Of a stretch of DNA of 64,000 nucleotides, positions 45,688 to 54,756 are shown piece by piece. The position numbers were made by a program, and so were the translations under genes. Origin of the DNA: Aquimarina brevivitae (GTDB lineage Bacteria; Bacteroidota; Bacteroidia; Flavobacteriales; Flavobacteriaceae); contig NZ_SGXE01000001.1 in assembly GCF_004216895.1 (NCBI RefSeq), forward strand, positions 1,346,208 to 1,410,207, read 5' to 3'. How positions within the stretch are numbered: the stretch's first letter is position 1; each line of letters starts with the position of its first letter. Under the pieces are notes generated by a model that searched no databases, was not told where the DNA came from, and worked only from the letters and a program-made list of their open reading frames with translations.

Positions 45688-46521
45688 GTGAATACATATA
45701 TAGGTTATTACTTTACTATTAGTCCTGTTAATCCCGGAGCAGAAATATTAATTGCAGAATTGGGTGAACTAGGCTTCGAAAGCTTTGTAGAAACGGACGA
45801 TGGAGTGGAGGCATTTATACTCAAAGATCAGTGGAATGACACACTATTAGAAGATCTATTCATCCTCCAGTCGGGTGAATTTAGGGTAAACTATGAATAT
45901 AAGGAGATAGAGCAGGTTAATTGGAATGAAGAATGGGAAAAGAATTTTAACCCATTAATCGTTGATGGTGTTTGCAGTATTAGAGCACCATTTCATGAAA
46001 AGCCAATAGTATCCTACGATATCATTATTGAGCCCAAGATGTCTTTTGGAACCGGGCATCACGCTACTACACATATGATGGTTCAGTATCTATTAGAGGC
46101 CAATTTGTCCGATACAAAAGTGTTAGATATGGGCTGTGGAACAGGGGTGTTAGCTATATTGGCAGAGTTCAAAGGAGCAAAAGCAATTGATGCTATAGAC
46201 ATTGATAATTGGTGTTATCTAAACACCAAAGAAAATATAGAACGTAATCATTGTCACAATATTACTGTATATGAAGGTGATGCTACCTTATTAAATGATA
46301 AGTTCTATGATGTCATCATTGCCAATATCAATAGAAATATTCTTTTAAAAGACATACCAACCTATGCCTCTTGTTTGCATACTGGTGGTAAGCTCTTACT
46401 GAGCGGTTTTTACATAGAAGACTTAGAAATGATAACGAAAAAATGTGCTGATAATGGATTAGAGTTTGTTTCTAATAAAATTAAAAGTAATTGGATTGCA
46501 GCGCTTTATGAGTTAAAATAA
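45688..46521 (+). CDS. prmA: Ribosomal protein L11 methyltransferase (GTG start)
   Basis: PrmA trimethylates ribosomal protein L11. From GTG 45688 the 277-residue product reads VNTYIGYYFTISPVNPGAEI, matching the family N-terminus; a longer frame from ATG 45637 would begin inside the tpiA terminator and upstream of the promoter box, so it is rejected. The catalytic domain has MSFGTGHHATTHMMVQYL, the AdoMet motif VLDMGCGTGVLAI, AIDIDNWCY and VIIANINRNIL. Confidence 0.92.
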   Translation: MNTYIGYYFTISPVNPGAEILIAELGELGFESFVETDDGVEAFILKDQWNDTLLEDLFILQSGEFRVNYEYKEIEQVNWNEEWEKNFNPLIVDGVCSIRAPFHEKPIVSYDIIIEPKMSFGTGHHATTHMMVQYLLEANLSDTKVLDMGCGTGVLAILAEFKGAKAIDAIDIDNWCYLNTKENIERNHCHNITVYEGDATLLNDKFYDVIIANINRNILLKDIPTYASCLHTGGKLLLSGFYIEDLEMITKKCADNGLEFVSNKIKSNWIAALYELK

Positions 46522-46529
46522 TGTTGTGG

Positions 46530-46563
46530 TTGGAGCTGATTCCTAACATATTTAATATATTTG
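46530..46563 (+). promoter_or_regulatory. clpS promoter
   Basis: TTG (46530-46532) and TATATTTG (46556-46563) with a 23-base spacer; the box ends 16 bases before the clpS ATG. Confidence 0.5.
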
Positions 46564-46579
46564 TAAAAATTGGATTACC

Positions 46580-46855
46580 ATGAGTTTAAAAGAAAAAGCA
46601 TTAGAAGAAGTACTAGAGAAAGCCCTAGATCAAAAAAATAATGAGATAGTGTTATACAACGATGATGTTAATACTTTTGATCATGTTATAGAAACCTTGG
46701 TCTCGGTCTGCGAGCATTCTCCGGTACAAGCTGAACAATGTGCGATATTAGTTCATTTTAAAGGTAAATGCACCGTAAAAACCGGAGCTTATGACGAATT
46801 GGTGCCTAAATGTTCTAAATTATTACAAGCAGGTTTAAGTGCAGAAATTGTATAA
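46580..46855 (+). CDS. clpS: ATP-dependent Clp protease adaptor ClpS
   Basis: ClpS delivers N-degron substrates to ClpAP. The 91-residue product has the conserved core IVLYNDDVNTFDHVIETLVS (the binding-pocket NDD motif), CEHSPVQAEQCAILVHFKGK and the closing YDELVPKCSKLLQAGLSAEI. Length is normal. It has its own promoter and terminator. Confidence 0.95.
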   Translation: MSLKEKALEEVLEKALDQKNNEIVLYNDDVNTFDHVIETLVSVCEHSPVQAEQCAILVHFKGKCTVKTGAYDELVPKCSKLLQAGLSAEIV

Positions 46856-46877
46856 AAAGATAAATATTTGAAATAAA

Positions 46878-46905
46878 AATGCTCGCTTTCGCGAGTATTT
46901 TTTTT
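46878..46905 (+). terminator. Rho-independent terminator after clpS
   Basis: AAATGCTCGC pairs with GCGAGTATTT (one mismatch-tolerant A-T run) around TTTC, followed by T residues. Confidence 0.88.
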
Positions 46906-47349
46906 GTTAAAACACTAAACTAATGCTTGTTAGTTTGACAAAAAAAGAAGGAGTAGATTAATTTTAACACTTAAAATTCAAAAATTTATGATATGTAAGA
47001 AAAAGACTAATAATTTTTTACTGGTATCATATTAATATTTCTATTTATAAATTTATTAAATGCATTAATGCGTAGTCTTTTATTTCATTAGTCCTTTTTT
47101 CTTCGTGTCGTTTTTCGTCCGATTTTTGAGCATTTGATTTGATTTAAGGTTTTCACTTTTTTCAATTATGTGATTTAATTAAGAGGGTTTTAGGTGGCAT
47201 TAAATTTTTGGGCGCGCTATTCTAAAAAAAAAATTTTATATTCATCCTCGATTTAGAGTTCAAAGCTTTAAATAATGTTATGAAAAGAGTATCTGGCTAA
47301 CTACCACAAAAGCTCTTTAAAAAGTAACTACACAAACTCAACTTTTAAA
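46906..47349. other. 444-base AT-rich region upstream of the HEIGH peptidase gene
   Basis: No credible reading frame or RNA gene. It holds a 10-base perfect palindrome GCATTAATGC at 47062-47071 that could be an operator, and several A/T tracts. No exact -7 box was found close to the 47350 start. Confidence 0.45.
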
Positions 47350-48222
47350 ATGAAAAAAATTAAATTATTAGCGCTTTGCGCTATCGCTGCAGGAGTAGTA
47401 ACCTCTTGCCAAAAAGATGAAATTGCTGACGCAACAACAGAAGTTTCTTCATTAGATTTATCAAAAGCTCAAATAGAAGCCTTACACGAAGCCGGAGTTA
47501 ATTCTTATGGTGCTCAATTAGGTAAAATGGAAACCATCGATGGTGTTACCAAAGATGTGGTTTACGTAGCAGATTATGCATTGGATTTACAAAAGCTCAT
47601 GAATGGAGAATTTGCCCTCGGAACTGCTGAAGATGGACAAAAGCAGTATAGAACTAACAATTTAATTAGTTCTTCTAATAGTACTATTGATATCATTGGA
47701 TATACTGGTTCTTGTTGTGCATTAACAAGTACAATGCAAACTGGTTTACAGTGGGCGGTAAACAACTATAATAGAATTAATACTAGATTAAATTTTAGAT
47801 TAACTTTTGGAACCGATTACCAATCTAAAGATATGGTTGTGTATAACAACGGACAAGGTGGTGCCGGAGGACAAGCAGAATTTCCAAGTGGAGGTAGACC
47901 AGGAAAATTTATTCAAATTAACGCTGGTACTGGTTCTTTTGGTGGAAGTAATGTAAATAACGTAAATGAACACGTTATTGGTCACGAAATTGGACATGCA
48001 GTAGGTTTTAGACATACGGATTATGCTCGAAGAAGATGTGATGGAAGTAACGAGGGGACTGCTGGTTCTATCGGTGCTGTTCATATCCCTGGAACTCCAA
48101 CTGCAAATCGTTGGGGACAAAGCGGCTTAGATACAAATTCTTTAATGATATCTTGTTTCGACGGAAGCGAAGATGGGGAATTTAGTAATTTTGATGTCGT
48201 AGCATTAGAGTTCCTATATTAA
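47350..48222 (+). CDS. HEIGH-type zinc metallopeptidase lipoprotein (M57-like)
   Basis: A 290-residue exported peptidase of the dual-action HEIGH family. Lipoprotein signal ending VVTSC followed by QKDE, almost identical to the known Bacteroidota surface-export signal, so it is predicted to face outward. The zinc motif is H212-E-I-G-H216-A-V-G-F-R-H222 (HExxHxxGFxH), the metzincin arrangement, within HVIGHEIGHAVGFRHTDY. A late CDGS...ISC pair may form a disulfide. The substrate is unknown. It ends in a terminator closely similar to that of the next gene. Confidence 0.88.
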   Translation: MKKIKLLALCAIAAGVVTSCQKDEIADATTEVSSLDLSKAQIEALHEAGVNSYGAQLGKMETIDGVTKDVVYVADYALDLQKLMNGEFALGTAEDGQKQYRTNNLISSSNSTIDIIGYTGSCCALTSTMQTGLQWAVNNYNRINTRLNFRLTFGTDYQSKDMVVYNNGQGGAGGQAEFPSGGRPGKFIQINAGTGSFGGSNVNNVNEHVIGHEIGHAVGFRHTDYARRRCDGSNEGTAGSIGAVHIPGTPTANRWGQSGLDTNSLMISCFDGSEDGEFSNFDVVALEFLY

Positions 48223-48261
48223 GAAGTATTAAAAAATAAAATAAGCTTTGAACATATCATT

Positions 48262-48289
48262 AAATCCCGGGTAACACCCGGGATTTTTT
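48262..48289 (+). terminator. Rho-independent terminator after the HEIGH peptidase gene
   Basis: AAATCCCGGGT pairs with ACCCGGGATTT around AAC, then T residues. Nearly identical to the terminator at 51787. Confidence 0.9.
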
Positions 48290-48426
48290 ATTTCACTACT
48301 ACATATTATTTAACAAAGTAATATGCTTTTTTTAAAAAAAATTAACAAAAGTTTTTAATTTACAACATTTTAGCAGATTTTCGTACTTGTAAAAAAATTC
48401 CCTTTTTTTGAATTTAATTTAATACT

Positions 48427-51400
48427 ATGAAAAAACTTTTATTGCTGTTATGCATGTTTAGTACTGCTGTGGCTTTAGCACAGTATAATCCTAATGCTCC
48501 CTGGATGAAGACATTAGAAAATAAAAATAATAAGCCCTTAAAATTTGAAGAAATTGTAGATGCTTTCAATACATATTGGAAAGATAAAGACCATACTAAA
48601 AAAGGGTCTGGTTATAAACCGTTTAAAAGATGGGAGGCGTATTGGAAACATTTTGTAAAGGAGGATGGTACGTTACCTACTCCTCAAGAATTATATGCTA
48701 CTCTAGAACAAAAACGTGCTTTAGAAGCTAAATTGGTAGATCAAAGTAATTGGCAATCTTTAGGTCCCTACGCACATACCAATACCGGATCTTGGTCATC
48801 AGGGCAAGGAAGAGTAAATGTTATTACTGTAGATCCTAACAATCAAAACGTAATATACGTAGGTGCACCTGCTGGAGGTATTTGGAAATCAACGGATGCG
48901 GGTACCACTTGGACTCCGTTATCTGATGAATTACTACAAATAGGAGTATCTGCAATTGCCATAGACAATAGAGACTCAAACGTTATCTATATTGGTACAG
49001 GAGATGATGATGGGGCTGATAGTTATAGTATTGGTGTGTTGAAATCAACTGACGGAGGACTTACCTGGAATTCAACAAATTTAACGTTTAGGGATAACTC
49101 TTCATTTATTAATGAAGTATATCTTGATCCGACAAATCAGGATAAAGTATTTGTATCTTCAAACAGAGGTTTTTATAAGTCAACAGATGGAGGAGCAAAC
49201 TTTACCGTAACACTTAATCAAGATTTGGATGATATCAAATTGAAGCCTGGTGACTCTAATGTAATATATGCAGCAACTAATACTGATGTTTTTGTCTCTA
49301 TTGATAATGGAGATTCATTTCAGTTAGCCGATACGGGGTTGCCGTCAATAAGTAGTAGGCTTGTTTTAGCTGTTTCCGCAGATGCGCCAAACAATGTCTA
49401 CGTACTAAGTGCAGCTTCAGATAGAAGCTTTCAAGGGATTTTTAAATCTATAAATAGTGGAGGTAGTTATTCAAGGTTAGATGATGGAAGTTTAGATCTA
49501 TTTGATGGATCTACGCAGGCCTGGTATGATTTAGCTTTGGAGGTATCAGATGTAAATAGCGACCAGATTTACCTAGGAACGGTAGATGTCTTTAGGTCAA
49601 TCGATGGTGGGGTAAATTTTGAAAAATGGAATAGCTGGAGTAATCCTTCAGGTTCTACATACACCCACGCTGATATTCATATGATCCGCGAGTTTAATGG
49701 TAACCTATTTTTTGGTACTGATGGTGGTATTTATGAATTACCAGCAGGTTTAGCTTCCACGGTGGATCTTACAGAGGGTCTTGCTATTGGTCAGTTTTAT
49801 AGAATTTCGGTTTCTAATCAAACCTCAAACAACATAATGGGCGGTTTGCAAGATAATGGAGGTTATGCGTATAGTGATAATAATTGGAAAAATTACTATG
49901 GAGCCGATGGAATGGATACAGCGATTGATCCTAATGACCCTAATAAGTATTATGGTTTTGTACAGAATGGAGGAGGATTATATTTTTCAAACGATGCAGG
50001 TGTAAGTTTGGCTGGCTCGATTAACGGTCCGGAACAAGGTAATTGGATAACTCCCTTGATTATGAATAAAGAAGGTGAATTATATGCAGGATATACCAGA
50101 CTTTACAAATTAGAGTCTGGACAATTTCAAGTAGTTTCTCAAAATTTATTAGATAATATTGATGGTATTGCGGTAGATCCAATTGACAGTGATAACATGT
50201 ATGTCTTTATAAATCGTGTTCTTAGAAAAAGTGTAGATAGGGGAGCAACCTTTACAGTTGCACATACTTTTAATGGAAATATTACCAGTTTAGCTGTAAG
50301 TAGTACAAATAATGAGGTGGTTTATGTTACTACAACAACAAATGTTTATAAATCAGTAAACGGAGGTGTTGATTTTGAAGATATCACTTTTAACCTACCT
50401 TTTGATACTAAATTAGTAGTTAAGCATCAGGGATTACATCCTGATAACCCAATTTTTGTAGGAACGAGTCTTGGGGTATACCGATTGGACGAAACTCAAA
50501 ATACCTGGGAAACATTTGCAAATAACCTACCGAATACAGCAGTACGAGATATAGAAATTAATGAGTTAGATGGTAATATTACAATCGCTACTTATGGTCG
50601 TGGTGTTTGGAGGTCTGATATACCTGAAGTGCAGGCTGGTGTGGATATGGCAATGTTGTCTGGTGGTATCGGTCAAAGCCAAACTTTTGTATGTGGAAAT
50701 GTTACTCCTAGGGTTACTTTGCAAAACAACGGTACAGCAACTATTACTGATTTTATAGTACGTTACGATTTAAATAATGCTTCTGTAGTAGAGCAGAGTT
50801 GGTCAGGTTCGCTTGCACCTAATGAAAATGTTGATGTTGTTTTTCCAACAATAACTTTAGATGAAATAGGGCAGCAAACCCTAAGTTTTTCTGTAGAAGC
50901 TGTAAATGATGCTTTTGTTGTAAATAATAGTAGAACTGCGAACTTTTTTGTGAATAAATCTGCTGACTTAGATGTCTTTGATTTTGAATCTCAAGATCAA
51001 GAGTTTGTAGTGCAAGGTGGATTGTGGGAAAGAGGAATTCCTACGGGTACGTTACTTAACGCTGCTAGCTCTGGTCAAAATGTATATGCTACTAATCTTA
51101 GTGGAAACTATTCAGATCAAACAAGGAGTTATTTGGTTTCTAGATGCTATGATTTAAGTGCAATCGAAAATCCAGTTTTAAAATTTGATATGGCTTTTGA
51201 TATTGAGTTAGATTGGGATTTTGTTAATGTTGAATATACTTTGGATGGAGGAACGACCTGGCAAATCCTAGGTCAATTTGGAGATCCATCTTGGTATAAT
51301 AGTGAAACCTTACCAGGAAATAATTGTAGAAATTGTCCAGGAGCACAATGGACAGGTGCTGATACTACCTTAAAAGAGTATAGTTATGATTTGGTTAGTT

Positions 51401-51771
51401 TAACCAATGAAACCAGTTTTATCTTTAGGTTTAATTTTGTTAGTGATCAATCGGTAAATAATGAAGGTGTAGTCATTGATGATGTAAGGATAGAAGGGAA
51501 TTCATTAAGTATTGATGATTTTGAAAATCAAATTGCTTTTGTAGTGTATCCTAATCCTTCAAAAGATATATTCAATATACAATGGCGAAATGCTTCTACG
51601 GTTAAATATTCAGTTTATGATATTACCGGAAAATTGGTTTTGAAAAAAGATGATTTAGATCTCTCAGATCAGGAGACACAGATTGACCTTTCTTCATTTA
51701 CTAAAGGTGTATATTTTCTTAAAATAGCATTGGATAGCAAGGAAAGCAATGTCAAGTTATTAAAGCGTTAA
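48427..51771 (+). CDS. Large secreted BNR/VPS10-repeat protein with T9SS type A sorting domain
   Basis: A 1114-residue secreted protein. Signal peptide (MKKLLLLLCMFSTAVALAQ); a pro-like helical region (25-110); then a beta-propeller of sortilin/BNR type, with Asp-box repeats such as IWKSTDAGTTW, VLKSTDGGLTW, FYKSTDGGANF, VFVSIDNGDSF, VFRSIDGGVNF and LRKSVDRGATF; a CARDB-like Ig domain (about 745-840); a domain with paired cysteines (CYDLS, CRNCPG; 850-1030); and the C-terminal type A sorting signal (VYPNPSKDIFNIQW, YDITGKLVLKK, LSSFTKGVYFLKI). Type IX secretion would place it at the surface or outside. No catalytic role can be assigned. Confidence 0.88.
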   Translation: MKKLLLLLCMFSTAVALAQYNPNAPWMKTLENKNNKPLKFEEIVDAFNTYWKDKDHTKKGSGYKPFKRWEAYWKHFVKEDGTLPTPQELYATLEQKRALEAKLVDQSNWQSLGPYAHTNTGSWSSGQGRVNVITVDPNNQNVIYVGAPAGGIWKSTDAGTTWTPLSDELLQIGVSAIAIDNRDSNVIYIGTGDDDGADSYSIGVLKSTDGGLTWNSTNLTFRDNSSFINEVYLDPTNQDKVFVSSNRGFYKSTDGGANFTVTLNQDLDDIKLKPGDSNVIYAATNTDVFVSIDNGDSFQLADTGLPSISSRLVLAVSADAPNNVYVLSAASDRSFQGIFKSINSGGSYSRLDDGSLDLFDGSTQAWYDLALEVSDVNSDQIYLGTVDVFRSIDGGVNFEKWNSWSNPSGSTYTHADIHMIREFNGNLFFGTDGGIYELPAGLASTVDLTEGLAIGQFYRISVSNQTSNNIMGGLQDNGGYAYSDNNWKNYYGADGMDTAIDPNDPNKYYGFVQNGGGLYFSNDAGVSLAGSINGPEQGNWITPLIMNKEGELYAGYTRLYKLESGQFQVVSQNLLDNIDGIAVDPIDSDNMYVFINRVLRKSVDRGATFTVAHTFNGNITSLAVSSTNNEVVYVTTTTNVYKSVNGGVDFEDITFNLPFDTKLVVKHQGLHPDNPIFVGTSLGVYRLDETQNTWETFANNLPNTAVRDIEINELDGNITIATYGRGVWRSDIPEVQAGVDMAMLSGGIGQSQTFVCGNVTPRVTLQNNGTATITDFIVRYDLNNASVVEQSWSGSLAPNENVDVVFPTITLDEIGQQTLSFSVEAVNDAFVVNNSRTANFFVNKSADLDVFDFESQDQEFVVQGGLWERGIPTGTLLNAASSGQNVYATNLSGNYSDQTRSYLVSRCYDLSAIENPVLKFDMAFDIELDWDFVNVEYTLDGGTTWQILGQFGDPSWYNSETLPGNNCRNCPGAQWTGADTTLKEYSYDLVSLTNETSFIFRFNFVSDQSVNNEGVVIDDVRIEGNSLSIDDFENQIAFVVYPNPSKDIFNIQWRNASTVKYSVYDITGKLVLKKDDLDLSDQETQIDLSSFTKGVYFLKIALDSKESNVKLLKR

Positions 51772-51786
51772 TAATTAGATCTAAAA

Positions 51787-51814
51787 AAATCCCGGGCAGC
51801 ACCCGGGATTTTTT
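51787..51814 (+). terminator. Rho-independent terminator after the BNR/T9SS gene
   Basis: AAATCCCGGG pairs with CCCGGGATTT around CAGCA, then T residues; same stem as the terminator at 48262. Confidence 0.9.
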
Positions 51815-51881
51815 AATTTTTATGGCTAACTCTACTATTTGTAAATTATAAATAGACTAGAGGTTTAACTTATGGAGAATA

Positions 51882-52241
51882 CTATTTAGTAACCTCATTA
51901 GATTCAATAGCCTTTTCATAATGGATCGTAAGTGTTCTTAAGCTATTCAAAAACGTTCCGCCATCCTTTCTTTTAACTGTTACGACTGTATTTCCATCAT
52001 TCGCTGAGTTTATTTCAGTTACTACTACTTTAGTTCCGGGTAAAGACTTAAAATTTAGAATCCCCCCTTTTTTCAATATAAAATTGTTTTTAGGAAAATT
52101 AATATAAGCATAGTTATTAGAGGAGGGCGAAGCAAGAGTAAGCTCTTCACCTACCTTTATATCCTGGTCAGATATAGCTGAGAACGAAACGCTTAGGCAT
52201 AATACAAAAGCCATAAAATTGAAGAAAACAAATTTTTTCAT
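51882..52241 (-). CDS. Small exported hypothetical protein
   Basis: A 119-residue protein with a signal peptide (MKKFVFFNFMAFVLCLSVSF, cleaved near SFSA), no lipobox, and a mature part of about 95 residues with alternating polar/hydrophobic residues suggesting beta sandwich (VGEELTLASPSSNNYAYINF, GTKVVVTEINSANDGNTVVT). I recognise it only as a type of conserved flavobacterial hypothetical protein, so the role is unknown. A minus-strand TAAATTTG box at 52284-52291 lies 43 bases upstream. It is convergent with the T9SS gene and divergent from tetR. Confidence 0.65.
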   Translation of the reverse strand: MKKFVFFNFMAFVLCLSVSFSAISDQDIKVGEELTLASPSSNNYAYINFPKNNFILKKGGILNFKSLPGTKVVVTEINSANDGNTVVTVKRKDGGTFLNSLRTLTIHYEKAIESNEVTK

Positions 52242-52283
52242 ACCAATAAATATTAATTATTAAACATTCACCTCTATTTATTG

Positions 52284-52291
52284 CAAATTTA
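52284..52291 (-). promoter_or_regulatory. -7 box of the small exported protein gene
   Basis: Minus-strand TAAATTTG fits TAnnTTTG 43 bases before the ATG at 52241; no TTG at the -33 distance. Confidence 0.35.
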
Positions 52292-52343
52292 ATAATTACG
52301 TTAAAACCCATTAAAACATTGGGGTTAAATAAAAGTTAAACTA

Positions 52344-52374
52344 TTGTAGTTCGATAGTATTACTATTACATTTG
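52344..52374 (+). promoter_or_regulatory. Promoter of the tetR/type I export operon
   Basis: TTG (52344-52346), 20-base spacer and TACATTTG (52367-52374) give an exact Bacteroidota promoter ending 27 bases before the GTG start of tetR. Confidence 0.68.
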
Positions 52375-52401
52375 TGAGCATTATTCTAAATCGTTAGTGT
52401 C

Positions 52402-53088
52402 GTGAAGGATTTAATAGGAGATCTTAAGGTTAAGATTAATGAGAAGGTTTTTATAAAAGACCCGGAGTCATCAGACTTGGGTAAAAGAATTATAGAAACC
52501 AGTATCATTTTAATTGATGAAATTGGCTTTGAAAGCTTTACGTTTAAAAAGCTTGGTGCCAAGATAGGCTCTAATGAAAGCTCTATTTACCGATATTTTG
52601 AAAATAAACATATGTTGTTACTGTATTTAACTTCTTGGTATTGGGGCTGGTTGGAATATAAGTTGGTTTTCGCAACACATAGCATTTCTGATCCAATTAA
52701 TAAGTTAAAGACTGCGATTCAAATTGTAACAGAGCCTATAGAACAAGATAATGCCTTTTCGTACATCAACGAAGTGCTTCTAAATAAAATTGTGATTAAC
52801 GAATACTCTAAATCGTATTTAACCAAAAAGGTGGATAAAGAAAATAAGGAAGGGTATTTTTCAAAATACAAACGTTTAGTGAATAGAATAAGTGATATGA
52901 TAAAAGAAGTAGATATAAGCTATAATTTCCCTGCAAGTTTGGCGAGTACAATTGTGGAGGGAGCGCTTCATCAACATTTTTTAGTAGAGCATTTTGAATC
53001 ATTGACGAATTGTAATGATACAGTTTCCCCTTCAGATTATTTTGTAGACTTGGCTTTTAAATCCTTAAACAATACTTCTAATGAGTAA
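52402..53088 (+). CDS. TetR/AcrR-family regulator (GTG start)
   Basis: A 228-residue transcription factor. The DNA-binding domain at about residues 28-75 shows RIIETSIILIDEIGFESFTF and the helix-turn-helix KKLGAKIGSNESSIYRYFEN typical of TetR proteins; the C-terminal two thirds is the ligand/dimer domain. GTG 52402 is used because the next ATG lies after the recognition helix. Its 3' end overlaps the ABC gene by 8 bases, so it is the first gene of the export operon and probably controls it. Confidence 0.85.
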   Translation: MKDLIGDLKVKINEKVFIKDPESSDLGKRIIETSIILIDEIGFESFTFKKLGAKIGSNESSIYRYFENKHMLLLYLTSWYWGWLEYKLVFATHSISDPINKLKTAIQIVTEPIEQDNAFSYINEVLLNKIVINEYSKSYLTKKVDKENKEGYFSKYKRLVNRISDMIKEVDISYNFPASLASTIVEGALHQHFLVEHFESLTNCNDTVSPSDYFVDLAFKSLNNTSNE

Positions 53089-54748
53089 ATCAATTTTAAC
53101 CGCTTGGCAGAGATTAATAGGATTGTTAGAGTTAGATAAAAAGGATATTTTTCAAACCTTTTATTATGCAATTTTTGCTGGATTTGTAAATCTATCTTTA
53201 CCACTAGGTATACAAGCAATTATAAACTTAATTCAAGGAGCACAGATTAGTACTTCTTGGATCATACTGGTCATCTTAGTGACCCTTGGTGTTGCTTTTG
53301 TGGGGGTTCTACAGCTTATGCAAATTAGAATAATTGAAAATGTTCAGCAAAAGATTTTTACGAGGGCTTCTTTTGAATTTTCATATCGCTTTCCGAAAAT
53401 AAAAATGAGTGAGTTACGTAATTATTACCCTCCAGAGCTTGCAAACCGCTTTTTTGATACGCTTACCGCACAGAAATCCTTAGCTAAAATTTTAGTGGAT
53501 TTTCCAACAGCGCTTTTGCAAATTATTTTTGGGTTAACCTTACTATCATTCTACCATCCATTTTTTATAATTTATGGTTTGCTATTGCTGTTATTGATAT
53601 ATATCGTTTTTAAATATACGGCACAGCGTGGTATGGAAACCAGTCTTAAAGAATCTAAAAGTAAGTATAAGGTAGCACATTGGATACAAGAAGTGGCCAG
53701 AACAATAGTAAGTTTTAAGCTTTCGGGTAAAACTAATCATGCTGTTTCTAAAAATGACTCCTTGGTGTCAGAATATCTTGATGCTAGGGAAAGCCACTTT
53801 AAAGTCTTGATCATTCAGTTTATACAAATGATTGGTTTTAAAGTTTTGGTTACGGCAGGTTTATTACTTATCGGTGGTATTTTAGTGTTAAACCAAGAAA
53901 TGAATATTGGTCAATTTGTAGCTGCTGAAATTATCATCGTATTAGTCATCGGGTCCGTGGAAAAGTTAATTTTAGGATTAGAATCCTTTTATGATGTGTT
54001 AACTTCTTTAGAAAAGCTGGGGCAAGTTGTAGACAAAGAATTAGAACCACAAGAGGGAGAAAAACCATTTCAAGAAAATGAGGGTTTCGAGGTAGAATTA
54101 AAAGATGTTTCATTCGAGCCATTTAATGAAGGTAAATTAATCTTAGATAAGATTAGTTTTACGATTACTCCTACTTGCACCATATTAATTAATGGGCCTA
54201 ATGGATCTGGTAAAACCACATTATTACGTACCATAGCAGGTTTAATTGAGCCAACATCCGGTAACATATTTATCAATAATATCAATTTAAGAGGGATTAA
54301 TCTTAATTATTATCGATCGCATCTTGGTCAATCTTTGACCGAAGAATCTCCTTTTGAAGGCACTTTAAGAGAAAATATTACATTTGGAAATCCTGATATT
54401 TCTACAGAACAAGTAATGTGGGCTATTGAAAAAATGGGTTTAACAGATTTTGTGAAACAGCAACCAAATGGATTACAAACTATAATATATCCTGAGGGGC
54501 AACAAATCCCATATACGGTGTCTAAGAAGATTGTATTGGCACGTAGTATAGTACGTAAACCTAGATTGTTAATTCTTAAAGATCCTTTGGATCAATTTAA
54601 TGAACCCGAAGTTTCAAGAATCATAGATTTTTTAACCGATCCTGCTAATCCTTGGGCTTTAGTTGTAGTCAGCCAAAACCCGAAATGGATTGAACGTTGT
54701 AGTAGAACAATTACAATAAATGAAGGAAGAATTGTTAATGATAAATAA
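53081..54748 (+). CDS. ABC transporter permease-ATPase with degenerate ATPase site (type I export)
   Basis: A 555-residue half-transporter of the toxin/protein exporter type without peptidase domain. Five or six membrane segments lie in residues 20-300. The ATPase keeps Walker A (INGPNGSGKTT, Gly372 onward) but the signature LSGGQ is replaced by YTVSKK (478-483), Walker B reads LLILKDPLDQF (Asp501 followed by Pro, no catalytic Glu) and the switch His is replaced in VVVSQNPKW. It should bind ATP but hydrolyse it poorly. It is followed by matching HlyD and TolC-type genes. Confidence 0.85.
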   Translation: MSKSILTAWQRLIGLLELDKKDIFQTFYYAIFAGFVNLSLPLGIQAIINLIQGAQISTSWIILVILVTLGVAFVGVLQLMQIRIIENVQQKIFTRASFEFSYRFPKIKMSELRNYYPPELANRFFDTLTAQKSLAKILVDFPTALLQIIFGLTLLSFYHPFFIIYGLLLLLLIYIVFKYTAQRGMETSLKESKSKYKVAHWIQEVARTIVSFKLSGKTNHAVSKNDSLVSEYLDARESHFKVLIIQFIQMIGFKVLVTAGLLLIGGILVLNQEMNIGQFVAAEIIIVLVIGSVEKLILGLESFYDVLTSLEKLGQVVDKELEPQEGEKPFQENEGFEVELKDVSFEPFNEGKLILDKISFTITPTCTILINGPNGSGKTTLLRTIAGLIEPTSGNIFINNINLRGINLNYYRSHLGQSLTEESPFEGTLRENITFGNPDISTEQVMWAIEKMGLTDFVKQQPNGLQTIIYPEGQQIPYTVSKKIVLARSIVRKPRLLILKDPLDQFNEPEVSRIIDFLTDPANPWALVVVSQNPKWIERCSRTITINEGRIVNDK

Positions 54749-54756
54749 GTGTATCA

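Noticed and set aside
48262..51814. Mobile element bounded by the two similar terminators
   Set aside because: No transposase, no target-site duplication and no terminal repeats beyond the hairpin stems.
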